Shown: positions 52,754-62,100 of the stretch, in pieces | Layout of the letters: every line of letters starts with the position of its first letter | How positions within the stretch are numbered: the first letter of the stretch is position 1 | Origin: Saprospiraceae bacterium | GTDB lineage: Bacteria; Bacteroidota; Bacteroidia; Chitinophagales; Saprospiraceae | Reading direction: 5' to 3' | DNA length: 64,000 nucleotides | Assembly (NCBI GenBank): GCA_019187225.1 | Contig: JABAQQ010000009.1 | Coordinates: 52,546 to 116,545, forward strand | Translations under genes and position numbers: made by a program | Notes under the pieces: generated by a model | What the model saw: the letters and a program-made list of their open reading frames with translations, nothing else | The model's database searches: none | Told to the model about the DNA's origin: nothing

Positions 52754-53704
52754 TTAAAAATCTTTGAAGCGGTAGCGCTCGCCGTATTCCCGTATCCAGG
52801 TCAGCAAACGTTCCACATCGTCGGCATGGAACAATTCCGTGCCGGGATTCATGGTGGCAGCCGTGCCGCAGGCTACACCGATCTGCGCCATTTCCCGAAA
52901 GGATTTTCCTTCGCTCAACGCCCACACCATGCCCGCTACCATGCTGTCGCCCGCACCGACGGTACTGCGTTTTTCCGCTGTCGGTGCCGGGATGTGCTCA
53001 AACCCGTCGCGTGTTACCAGCAATGCGCCCTGCGGGCCGAGCGAGACGACCACCACTTCGCATTTACCCTGGCGGATGACTTCGAGTGCCGCATCGTCTA
53101 CCTGGTTCATTTCTAATTTTTTCACCCCGACCAATGCGCTGAGCTCACCCAAATTCGGCTTCAGCAGATACAAGCCCTCGTCAGCCGCCGCCGCCAGCGC
53201 CGCACCGGAAGTGTCCAGAATGAAACGGGCGTTGATCTTCTTGGCGAAGGCAGCCACTTTTTCGTAATAGGTTTCCGGCAAGCCGGGAGGCAGGCTGCCG
53301 CTGGCTACCAGGTAGTCGGGATGCAATTGAGCGACAATGCTCAGAAGCGCTTCCGCCTGTTGTTCAGTGAGTTCGGGCCCCGGCATCGTGAAGCGGTATT
53401 GGAGGTTGGTAGCAGTCTCCGTAACGGAAAAATTTTCACGGGTTTCACCCTGGACTGTATGAGCACGGATATCCACGTCCGCTTCCTGCAGAATGGATTG
53501 CAGCCTCAATCCGGTCGCCCCACCCGAAGGAAACACAGCGGTACTCCGGCCACCGAGTTTACGGATGCCTTTGGAAACGTTGATGCCGCCGCCGCCCGCA
53601 TCGAGTTGAAGCGGGGTGCAGCGCATCTTCTGTTCGGGGATAAGGCGTTCGACACTGCTGCTTTTGTCGAGGGCGGGATTCAATGTGAGCGTGACTATTT
53701 TCAC
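52754..53704 (-). CDS. PfkB family hexose kinase (1-phosphofructokinase-like)
   Basis: 316 residues. It starts with GTG at 53704 (MKIVTLTLNPALDKSSSVER), the classic opening of the 1-phosphofructokinase/tagatose-6-phosphate kinase branch. Further marks are DAGGGGINVSKGIRKLGG (PfkB signature 1), FILDTSGAALAAAADEGLYL, and the anion-hole motif GAGDSMVAGMVWALS with the catalytic Asp near residue 250. It phosphorylates a sugar phosphate at the expense of ATP; the true substrate is not set by sequence. It is divergently arranged with the glycosylase gene, 56 bases away. Confidence 0.88.
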   Translation of the reverse strand: MKIVTLTLNPALDKSSSVERLIPEQKMRCTPLQLDAGGGGINVSKGIRKLGGRSTAVFPSGGATGLRLQSILQEADVDIRAHTVQGETRENFSVTETATNLQYRFTMPGPELTEQQAEALLSIVAQLHPDYLVASGSLPPGLPETYYEKVAAFAKKINARFILDTSGAALAAAADEGLYLLKPNLGELSALVGVKKLEMNQVDDAALEVIRQGKCEVVVVSLGPQGALLVTRDGFEHIPAPTAEKRSTVGAGDSMVAGMVWALSEGKSFREMAQIGVACGTAATMNPGTELFHADDVERLLTWIREYGERYRFKDF

Positions 53705-53760
53705 GATTCAATCTTTTTTTTGCAAAACCTTAAAAAGACGCGTTTGTTTTGCGGCTCGCA

Positions 53761-54393
53761 ATGATACTGAAACTCGACGAATCCAATATCAAAGAGGCTT
53801 CGCAATGGCTGGCCGGACAAGATGAAGCCTTGGCTTTCGTGCTGGAGAAGTACGGTTACCCGCCGCTGTGGTCGCGCGAACCGGGTTTTTCTACGCTCGT
53901 TCATATCATCCTCGAACAACAGGTATCGCTGGCATCGGCCAATGCTGCCTTTCAGCGATTGCAAGCGTATTTGGGCATCATCGCGCCCAGCGCTTTTCTT
54001 TCGCTCGACGATACGACACTGCACAACATCGGCTTTAGCCGCCAAAAAACAGCATACACCCGCGCGCTCGCCGAAGCCGTTGTATCTCAATCATTTGATT
54101 TTGAAAAACTTGCCCTGCTGACCGACGACGAGGTGCGTCGCGAAATGAAACGGCTCAAAGGTATCGGCGATTGGACGGCAGACATTTATCTTTCCGAATG
54201 TTTGCTCAGACCCGACATTCTTCCGAAGGGCGACATTGCCATGCAGGAGGCATTCCGGGTGTTGAAAAATCTGCCGCGCCGTCCCTTACACGCTGATTTT
54301 GAGTCCTCCACGCAACACTGGCGTCCCTGGCGCAGCGTAGGCACTAGAATGTTGTGGCATTTTTACCTTTGCGAACGGAAAAAGGTTGTTTGA
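53761..54393 (+). CDS. DNA-3-methyladenine glycosylase-like HhH-GPD protein
   Basis: 210 residues from the ATG at 53761. It carries the HhH-GPD fold: PGFSTLVHIILEQQVSLASA at the start of the helical core, the hairpin LKGIGDWTADIYL (about residue 140), and a following Asp in LPKGDIAMQEAF that fits the catalytic position. No Cys cluster for an iron-sulphur site is present, so it is closer to AlkA than to EndoIII. It excises alkylated or otherwise damaged purines and is a base-excision-repair enzyme. The 15-base tandem array begins 8 bases after its stop. Confidence 0.85.
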   Translation: MILKLDESNIKEASQWLAGQDEALAFVLEKYGYPPLWSREPGFSTLVHIILEQQVSLASANAAFQRLQAYLGIIAPSAFLSLDDTTLHNIGFSRQKTAYTRALAEAVVSQSFDFEKLALLTDDEVRREMKRLKGIGDWTADIYLSECLLRPDILPKGDIAMQEAFRVLKNLPRRPLHADFESSTQHWRPWRSVGTRMLWHFYLCERKKVV

Positions 54394-54400
54394 TCTCGAC

Positions 54401-54562
54401 AGTCCAACGTCCAATAGTCCAACGTCCAATAGTCCAACGTCCAATAGTCCAACGTCCAATAGTCCAACATCCAATAGTCCAACGTCCAATAGTCCAACAT
54501 CCAATAGTCCAACGTCCAATAGTCCAACATCCAATAGTCCAACGTCCAATAGTCCAACGTCC
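54401..54562. repeat. 15-base tandem array, AGTCCAACGTCCAAT
   Basis: Ten complete 15-base units plus 12 bases of an eleventh, perfectly in register. The only variation is CGT or CAT at one position; units 4-10 alternate strictly (CGT, CAT), giving a 30-base higher-order unit. The array ends 8 bases before the SDR start and is the whole leader of that gene. The same AGTCCAACGTCC word occurs in the palindrome at 22132-22206. Confidence 0.95.
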
Positions 54563-54570
54563 GGTTATTT

Positions 54571-55374
54571 ATGTCCGATTATTTCAAAAACAAACGCGTA
54601 TGGATCACGGGCGCTTCATCCGGCATCGGCGAAGCGTTGGCGCAGGCTTTTGCCGAACACGGCGCGCACCTGATCCTCTCGGCACGCAACGAACAGGAAC
54701 TCAACCGCGTAGCGGCCGGATGCGTCGCCGCGGGAGCAGCTTCCGTTATAGTGCAACCGCTTGACCTGGCGCAACACGACGCGATTCCGGGAATTGTCGA
54801 AAAAATATTGCAGCAAGTGGGGAAAGTGGATATTCTGCTCAACAACGGAGGTATTTCGCAGCGCTCGCTGGTCAAAGACACGTCGCTGGAAGTGGATAAA
54901 AAACTGATGAACGTCAACTTCTTCGGGACTGTGGCCCTGACAAAGGCGCTTTTGCCCAATATGCTGACGCATCAATTGGGTCACATCGTGACGATCACGA
55001 GCCTGACAGGAAAGTTCGGCACTCCTATGCGATCCGCCTATGCCGCTTCCAAACATGCTTTGCACGGCTTCTTCGACAGCCTTCGCGCCGAACTCGGCAA
55101 CACTCCCATCAAAGTGACTTTGATCAGCCCGGGCTTCGTCCGCACCAACGTCAGCGTCAATGCGCTGACCGGCGACGGCTCCAGGCAAAACAAAATGGAC
55201 GACGCCACCGATCACGGTATGTCACCGGAGCGGCTGGCACAAAAAATACTGCGCGCCATTGAAAGCGGGAAAGAAGAGGCTTATTTCGGCGGCAAAGAAG
55301 TGTTGGGGGTGTACCTGAAACGTTTTTTCCCAGGCTATTTTTCGCGCCTCATCAAGCGGACAAAAGTCACCTGA
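54571..55374 (+). CDS. Short-chain dehydrogenase/reductase
   Basis: 267 residues. Classic SDR: NAD(P)-binding GASSGIGEALAQAFAEHG at residues about 15-32, NNGGIS in place of the usual NNAG, catalytic Ser in TITSLTGKFG, and the YAASK pair (Tyr and Lys around residue 155). The C-terminal part (YFGGKEVLGVYLKRFFPGYF) resembles DHRS7-like membrane-associated members. Substrate unknown. It starts 8 bases after the tandem array, which therefore must be transcribed or contain the promoter. A TACCTTTG box at 54364-54371, inside the glycosylase gene, could be its promoter. Confidence 0.9.
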   Translation: MSDYFKNKRVWITGASSGIGEALAQAFAEHGAHLILSARNEQELNRVAAGCVAAGAASVIVQPLDLAQHDAIPGIVEKILQQVGKVDILLNNGGISQRSLVKDTSLEVDKKLMNVNFFGTVALTKALLPNMLTHQLGHIVTITSLTGKFGTPMRSAYAASKHALHGFFDSLRAELGNTPIKVTLISPGFVRTNVSVNALTGDGSRQNKMDDATDHGMSPERLAQKILRAIESGKEEAYFGGKEVLGVYLKRFFPGYFSRLIKRTKVT

Positions 55375-55379
55375 GGCCG

Positions 55380-55793
55380 TCATGTCACCCTTGTCGTTGC
55401 CAGCAATTTTTTGATGCTGTATCGCCCACTGCCCTTGCCTGCCAGCATCAGCAAGCCGCCGATGATGGCTATGTTCTTCATAAACAGGATGCTTTGTTCA
55501 CGCAAAATTTCTTTCGGGCAATTCCAAAAGTCGTGAACAATAAACGTCACCGGCACCCAATACATCAGCAAAAGCGCGGCGCCAAGGGTGGAACGATAGC
55601 CGAATAGTACCATCAATCCGCCCGTTATCAGCAAAAAAATAGCGCAATAAAGCAAAAAATCCTGGTTCCATGTCACGCCGTGCACGGTCATGGCCTGTTT
55701 CGTTTTTTCAAAATACAAGGTAGAATCAACTGCCTCAAAAATAAATATCGTGGCGAGAAAAATCCTTCCAATCAGATCGGTAACGTCGCGCAT
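55380..55793 (-). CDS. DoxX family membrane protein
   Basis: 137 residues from the ATG at 55793 (a GTG 7 codons upstream is possible). Four membrane segments: LIGRIFLATIFIFEAVDST, FLLYCAIFLLITGGLMVLFG, LGAALLLMYWVPVTFIVHDF and ILFMKNIAIIGGLLMLAGKG. The spacing and the terminal N-I-A-I-I-G-G-L block match DoxX/DoxD-like proteins, which act in quinone-linked redox or sulfur chemistry; most have no known role. Its stop lies 5 bases from the convergent SDR stop. Confidence 0.8.
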   Translation of the reverse strand: MRDVTDLIGRIFLATIFIFEAVDSTLYFEKTKQAMTVHGVTWNQDFLLYCAIFLLITGGLMVLFGYRSTLGAALLLMYWVPVTFIVHDFWNCPKEILREQSILFMKNIAIIGGLLMLAGKGSGRYSIKKLLATTRVT

Positions 55794-55904
55794 AATTGCC
55801 TGCCGGGATTTCACCGGCCAGTTAGGTTATACAATTTGACTACAAACAGCGGGCGAAGGTAAGGTATTTTTAACCCGTCTTCGCCATTAAGTAAGTTCGG
55901 ATGG

Positions 55905-55990
55905 GGAAAACCCGCCTTCGCCGGGGCTTGCGCTCACGCCCCTCACCCCTCTCACACTACCCGCCTTCGCCGGGGCTACGGCGGGTAAAA
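55905..55990. repeat. Direct repeat ACCCGCCTTCGCCGGGGCT with CTCAC words
   Basis: ACCCGCCTTCGCCGGGGCT occurs twice, the copies separated by CTCACGCC/CTCACC/CTCTCAC words. The second copy runs on into ACGGCGGGTAAAA, closing a hairpin with CCCGCC. The phrase CCTTCGCCG-GGCTA-GGCGGGTAAA also appears, with two base changes, inside CHAT copy A at about 2673-2701. Confidence 0.6.
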
Positions 55991-56133
55991 AAAAAGCCCC
56001 CCTCCAACTTTAGGAGAGAGGCCATCCCAAAAACCGATTTTAAAGTATGTGGCTTGTAAAATCGGTGTTCAGCGATTCGTCTGCAGCCGGCTCGTGGACT
56101 GCTTATTTATCTTATCCGAAGCAAAAGAGAAGA

Positions 56134-56165
56134 AGAAGTGGCACTATTCAAAAAGTGCCACTTCT
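56134..56165 (-). terminator. Terminator of the giant T9SS gene
   Basis: AGAAGTGGCACT, 8-base loop, AGTGCCACTTCT: a perfect 12-base-pair stem starting 10 bases after the stop of the minus-strand giant gene. Confidence 0.8.
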
Positions 56166-56174
56166 CTGCTATTC

Positions 56175-59100
56175 TTACTTCGTCTGGATCATCTTCTTCG
56201 TCGCCGCGTCGGTAGCGGTTTCGAGTTTGTAGTACATCAAACCAGTGGTGTTCAGCAGCGAGCGGTCAACCGAAATGGCGTTGTAGCCTTTCGCAAACTG
56301 ACCTTTCTGCGTGAACAACATCCGGCCGCTTTCGTCGAACACCGTCAGCGTCGCTTCTGCTGCCTCGGGCAGGTGGAAGCCGATCACCGTCTTGTTCACA
56401 AACGGGTTGGGCTGGTTCTGGTACAACTCGAAGCCAACGCCCGAGATCACCTGCGTCGCGCCGTTGAAGCGGAAAGCAACATCCATGCGGTTGTTCGACA
56501 GGCTGTAGGCTTCAGCACGCGTGATGCGGCTCGATGCGCCCAGCATTTCGCTTACGCGACCTGCTTTCACTGCGCGGAACGTCACGGCGAATTCATTGCC
56601 TTCGCCGTCCACCGAAGTGGTCACAGCGTCAGCGAACACGCCGAAGTTGTCCATGCTCATGCCTGCGCCAGGCGTCACGTTCACCACTTCCAGACCCGAC
56701 AGGTTCATCGTGAACTGGTAGCCCTGTACGCGCTCTGCACCTTTGAACGTCAGCGTGAAGGTCTCGCCGGCTTTCACCTCGCGGTCTTCCACGTCGAACA
56801 ACAGGGTGCTTGCCGTGCGGTCGTCGCTCGTCAACAGCGAGTTGGCGATGGCCGTGCCGTTCACGTCGCCCACTTTCACTGCCACAAAGTCGTCGGCCAT
56901 CTGGTCAACCGTCGCGCCCGCCACCGATTTCGTCTCGGGGAACTGCGTCTGGAACGGATTGGCCGGGTTCGGGAACGCAAAGTCCTGATCCACAAAACGC
57001 CACGAAGTGTTGTTCGGCAACTCGTTGTATATGCCCAGGATCAACTTGCGGATCTCTACGATGTCGAACGTCGTGATCGAGTTGGACTTGTTGGCGTCCG
57101 CAGCGATCATTTTGTACGGGCTGCCCAGCGGCTCCAGGCCCAGGATGTGCTTGGAGATCAACACCAGGTCGTACGTAGATACCCCGTTGAGCGGGTTGTC
57201 GTCTTTCGTCGGTGTCACCGTGTAGTTGGCGTTCACGTCCACAGCGTTGGTGAACAGGTAAGCGCCCTGGTCGTCCGTCATGTCGAACAGGCTGGTCACA
57301 CCGGACTGCAGGTTCACGTTGGCATCTTCCAGACCGTCGTTGTTCTCGGTCTTCAAAGCGCCCGCTACGTCAATCTTGCTGCCTTGCGTGCACACGCCGT
57401 CCGGATCCTGTACGTCAATGAACGTCTGGCAGAACGAAGCGTTGCCGGCCAGATCCATCGCCCACAGTTCAACGGGTTGTTCGCCCAGTTCCGAGCAGTC
57501 GAACGTCACCGACGTGATCGGGTTGCCCAATGCGTCAACCGGGAAGCCGGTGCCCTGGCCAGCCTTGCGGATGGCGTATTTCAGCAGGTTCGCAGGCGTG
57601 CAGTTGTCTTCGCCGTATTGCAGGAAGTCCACTGCCCACAGCGTGATCATACCACCAGGCATGATGTTCACCGACAGGCCGTTGAGGCACACCACGGTCG
57701 GAGCTTTGCAGTCTTTCACAACAAACGTGTACTCGCAGTACGTCTCGTTGCCGCAGCCGTCCGTGATCGTCCACTTGATCTTGTGCGTGCCGTAGGGCAG
57801 TTGCGGAGCGATGCCCGGAGTGCCCAGCACGTTGGACGGAGTCGGCAGTTGCGCGAACGTCTTCCACTGTACCGATGCCGTGCGCGAGGTGCCCGACACC
57901 GACTGGTGGTTCGCCCAGCGGTAGATGTCGTTGGGAAGCACCGGACGTCCGTCGAAGATGCGTACCTCGCCGCCCGAGTAGTTCGGGTTGCCAAGGTTGT
58001 TGTAGTTCACTGTGCCGGGTGCCGGCGGGTTGTTGCTGTTGATCACCGTTTCCATCACACCGTCGCCGTCCAGGTCTAAGAACAGCAGGTACGTGATGTT
58101 GATGTTCGCGCCGGAGCAAGCGTCCGTAGCCGTGATCGTCAGCGGGGCGTCGCCTTCGCACAGGTCGTGCGATACGCCGTCCCACCAGTACATCTGGTTC
58201 CACAGCAGCGGGTCGTTCGTCGAGTAGTCGCAGTACTCAACCGGAGAGGCCGGGCAGTTGTCCACCGTCGGATCCTGAAGGTCTACGATCTTGATGATCT
58301 GCTTGTAACGGAAGCAGTTGTTGTTCGCGATAGACGGGATCGCCGGCGTCGCATTCGGGTTGCCTTCCCAGTACTGCGCAAAGTTGTGCGAGGGCTGGCC
58401 CGGCGCCAAAGGCGTGTTCGTCGGGTTCCACGGTGCAGGTGTGCCCATCGGAGATACGATCGGGCCTACCAGGTTCTGCGGCGCGTTCAGCGTCGCGTTC
58501 GGGTTCGGGTTCGGAACATCCACGCAAGGCTTGTTCGGGTCGTACGTGCACCAGTTGATGATCGTCCACGTCCGCTCGATCTTGTAGCAGGCGTCGGGTA
58601 CCACCGTGAAAATCTGGTCTTCGTACGATACACCCAGGAGTTCGCAATCCTGGTCGCCGTTGAACACCGGCTCGCCGTAGTTGCCCGTGCCGTCGCAAGA
58701 CGTCACCACCACGTCGTTCGGGAACTTGATCCAGTAGTCCTGTTCGTACGTCACGATGATACGCTGCGTGCACTGGCTCGATTGGCCGTGGCAGTCGTAC
58801 ACGCGGAACGTGCGGTTGATCGTGCCCTTGTTGCACACCGTGTCGAACTGGGTGTAGCTCACTAAGTGCTGCAAGCCGCACTGGCCCTGGTAGTTGTATG
58901 CAGTATCCAAGCAGCAGTTGTCGTACACCGCCGGTTTGCCATAAGCCCACAGGCTCGGGTCAAACGCTTCGCACGATACCGTCACGTTGCCCGGTGATAC
59001 GCACACCGGCTTGATCTTGTCCTGTACTTCCACTTCGATCATGCAGGAGTTGTGGATCGGCGTGCCGTCGGGGCCGATGGCAAAGTTGCCAAACGCATCC

Positions 59101-62100
59101 AACTGGTACACGCGCAGGATCACCATTTGTGTGGTGCCCACCTCGCAGCAGTAGAATTTGATCGAATCCTGTTCCGCAACAGCGCGCTCAAACTCGCTGG
59201 GGAAATCCGGGAACTGGTCGTCGCACGGCAAAAAGCCGTTCACAGAGTTCAAACCGTTGATGCAGTCGGAGTACGGCGCCATGCGCTGTACCGTGAATTT
59301 CACGTTGTTGCAGTTGTCGTACGAGCCCTGGTCGAACGTAGAGGCTTTCACCCACGTCACACCCGCGCCTTCGCAGTCGCCCAATGCAGGCGGAACGTCG
59401 AGGAAACCGGCCGGGCCGTAGCAGTCGTACGGGTCGTCCACACCGATGGACACCACCGTGTATTCCGTGCAGGCTGCCACCGGCGGAACGTAGTCGCGTA
59501 CCGTCAGGCGGAAGGTGCAGGTGCTGGTGTTGCCGCAGTCGTCTTCAGCCTGGTAAATAACCGTGTGCGTGCCGACAGGCAGGCACGGCGTGTTGCCAAA
59601 TGCAGCCAAAGTGTCGGGATTCCACAGGTTGTTGCCCGGGAACGAAGTCAGCGAGCCGCTGATCGGGAACATGCCGATCGTGTCCAGCGTGGACGGATCA
59701 ATGCCGATGATCATGCCGCCGATGTTGTTGATGCGCGAGCAGTTGTCGGATACGATCACGTCGGGCAGGTTCACAATGGCGCAGCAGGAGAACGGATCGG
59801 TGCTCACCGTCAGGTTGGCCGGGCAAGCGATCGAAGGTCCTTCTTCGTCCAGTACTTTGATGACCTGGTTCACTTCAACGGCCTCGCCGGTGCACCAGTC
59901 AATGATTTTCCACTCGCGGAAAATTTTATATGTGCCGTCGCAAACATCTACCGCAGCATCGGTGTAAGTCCAGCCGATGGTGCAGCCGTCGGGCTGACCG
60001 AACACTTCGGGGTTGCCCTGGAGACCCAGGCCGTCAATATAGTCAGGGGTCGGGTATTGGCCGCCGCAGGCAAGTGCGTCTTCGATGACGTTGTCGTAAC
60101 TCGGCGGGAAAACCACATCGCCCAAAGTTGGAGCGAATACGTCAATGACCTGGATGCAGGTAGCGGTGTTGCCGCTGGCGTCAACAGCCGTCCATTTGCG
60201 GTTGATCTTTTTCGTCAGGCCCGTAGAGCAATCCTGCGGAACTTCGGTATCAATGTAGGACATGGTCACGTTGGAGCAATTCTCCATCACCGGAGAGCCT
60301 GCGCCTGCGTTCACCACCCAGTTGACAGGGCCGCCGGTAACGTCGGCAGCAAGCAAACCGTTGGGCAGCGGAACACATGCTTTAACGGTAGCGCTGTAAG
60401 TGAACGCGATTTGCGGCTTCGGATTTTCGTTCGCGAACGCGACACCGCCGAACAAGCCGTTCACCCATCTGCCCGGGTTGTTGACGATACGAAGCGTGCC
60501 GTCGTCCGTTGGGGTAGTGAGCAACTGAGCCACGACGCGCACCGTTGTACCGCTGCCGTTGTTGGCTACGATATAGAAACCGGCCGTCTGGCCGCCGGGA
60601 ACATCGAACGTGGTCGTGAACGGAATGTCGTAGAGCAGAACGGTCGGGAAGCCGGCGGTGATGTTGACATCCACGCTGCCTACCTGCGTCCAGCCGGCAT
60701 TGCTCGATTCGAAGCCCTGGAAGGTGCCCAGGCGCATGTATGCCTTCAGGTTGTAAGTGCCTGCGCCGGCGCCGGCCAGAGAGGCCTGAACTTTAGCGCC
60801 TTTGATGGTCAGCGGAGAACCGGACAGGTTTTGCAGATTGTTCATGTAGCCCGTCCAGTAGTTGGTGAAGGATACATTTTGCTCCAAAACTTTGGAGCCG
60901 CCAACGATCTCGGGGCATGCATCTATCGGAGAAGCTATCGGGTCAATGTTGCAGGGAAGGGTTGCCGGCGGGCAGTCGAGCACCGGAGCCAGTTTGTCTT
61001 CCACTTTCAGGTTGCCCCAGCAAGTGTTCTCGTTGGCGTCGAGCACACCGTCGCCATCAATGTCGTCGAATACGCGCACTGCGTAGGTTTTACCCACGTC
61101 TTGCGGGCCCAGAACGCCGGGTACCCACGGACCGTTGCCGTAAGGAGGCGTTTTGTCCAATTGAACGACGTAGAAGTCGTAGCAGCCGTACGGGCCGCCT
61201 TCGAGGATCTGGTCGGCATTGAGTTCTTCCGTGCAGTCTTCGTCGAGCGACACGTACACGAAGTCGTTGCAGATCAGCGAAGTGATCGCGTTGGGATATT
61301 CCTGCACCGTTACCGTGAAGCAGCAGGTAGCGGTGTTGCCGGCCACGTCGGTAGCCGTGAAGCAGTTGGTCGTCGTGCCGATCGGGAATTCGCTGCCGGA
61401 GGGCAGGCCCGCGTAGAGAACGCCTTCACCCGGAATGTTTACCAAACCGTACAATACGGCGGCCATGTCGTTGTTGGGGAAGCCGATCTGGGCAAATGTT
61501 TGCGGGTTATCGGGCGGGATGCCGCAAGGCGTAGCGCCGAGCCACGTTTTCACGCCGCCGCCGCCGCCCTGGTTACCCACCGAGTACGGAGCGCTGGCTT
61601 GTACTTCCAGCAGCACCGTAGAGCCGGCCGGAATGTTCACGCTGATCGGAATGTTGATGTTGCCACCACCAAGGCCGGGGCCGAGCGTCACTGCAGCCGA
61701 GGTGGCCAGCAAAGTGCGGTTGGCCAGCGCCACGTTGTAAGGCTGCGCCGGGTTGTTCAACGTATAGAGGCGAACAATGAAGTTCGAGTTAACCGTGTAA
61801 GCGCTGTTGACGCCGATGCGGGCATAAGTCGCCTGGAAACCGCTGGCAAATGCTCCAGACGGCAAGTCCAGCACCTGGAAGTAGTGGTTCGGGCCTGCGC
61901 TGCAGGAAAGCGAAGAGTTCACCAGCAGCGGAGCGGCCGTATCCAAAGCCCATGCAGCCTGGTTGACCGTGAGCGGGCAGTTGTCGGTGAAAGGCACCGA
62001 GTAGCTGTAGTAGGTAGAACATTCGCCCGGGCCGAGGTTGAGCGTGATGTTCGCCGGGCAGCTGATGACGGGCTTTTCATTGTCCACCACATTGACTATC

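Larger units (their letters stand above)
55794..56174. other. Gene-free stretch between the DoxX and giant T9SS genes
   Basis: The region holds the promoter side of the DoxX gene, a repeat-rich segment (55905-55990), a GC stem (CCCGCC with GGCGGG) followed by TAAAAAAAAAGCCC, and the terminator of the giant gene (56134-56165). A frame running rightwards over the giant gene starts here but is a shadow of it. Confidence 0.5.

Noticed and set aside
54286-54549. Repeat proteins (LLDVG or SPTSN units) encoded by the tandem array
   Set aside because: The frames exist only because the unit is 15 bases without stops; there is no start context and the array is shared with non-coding elements.
54401-54562. 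Possible CRISPR array
   Set aside because: Units are 15 bases, directly abutting, with no variable spacers and no cas genes in the window. It is a tandem repeat.
56049-58079. Open frame of 676 codons on the plus strand
   Set aside because: Same reason: it is antisense to the C-terminal part of the giant gene and has no domain signal.
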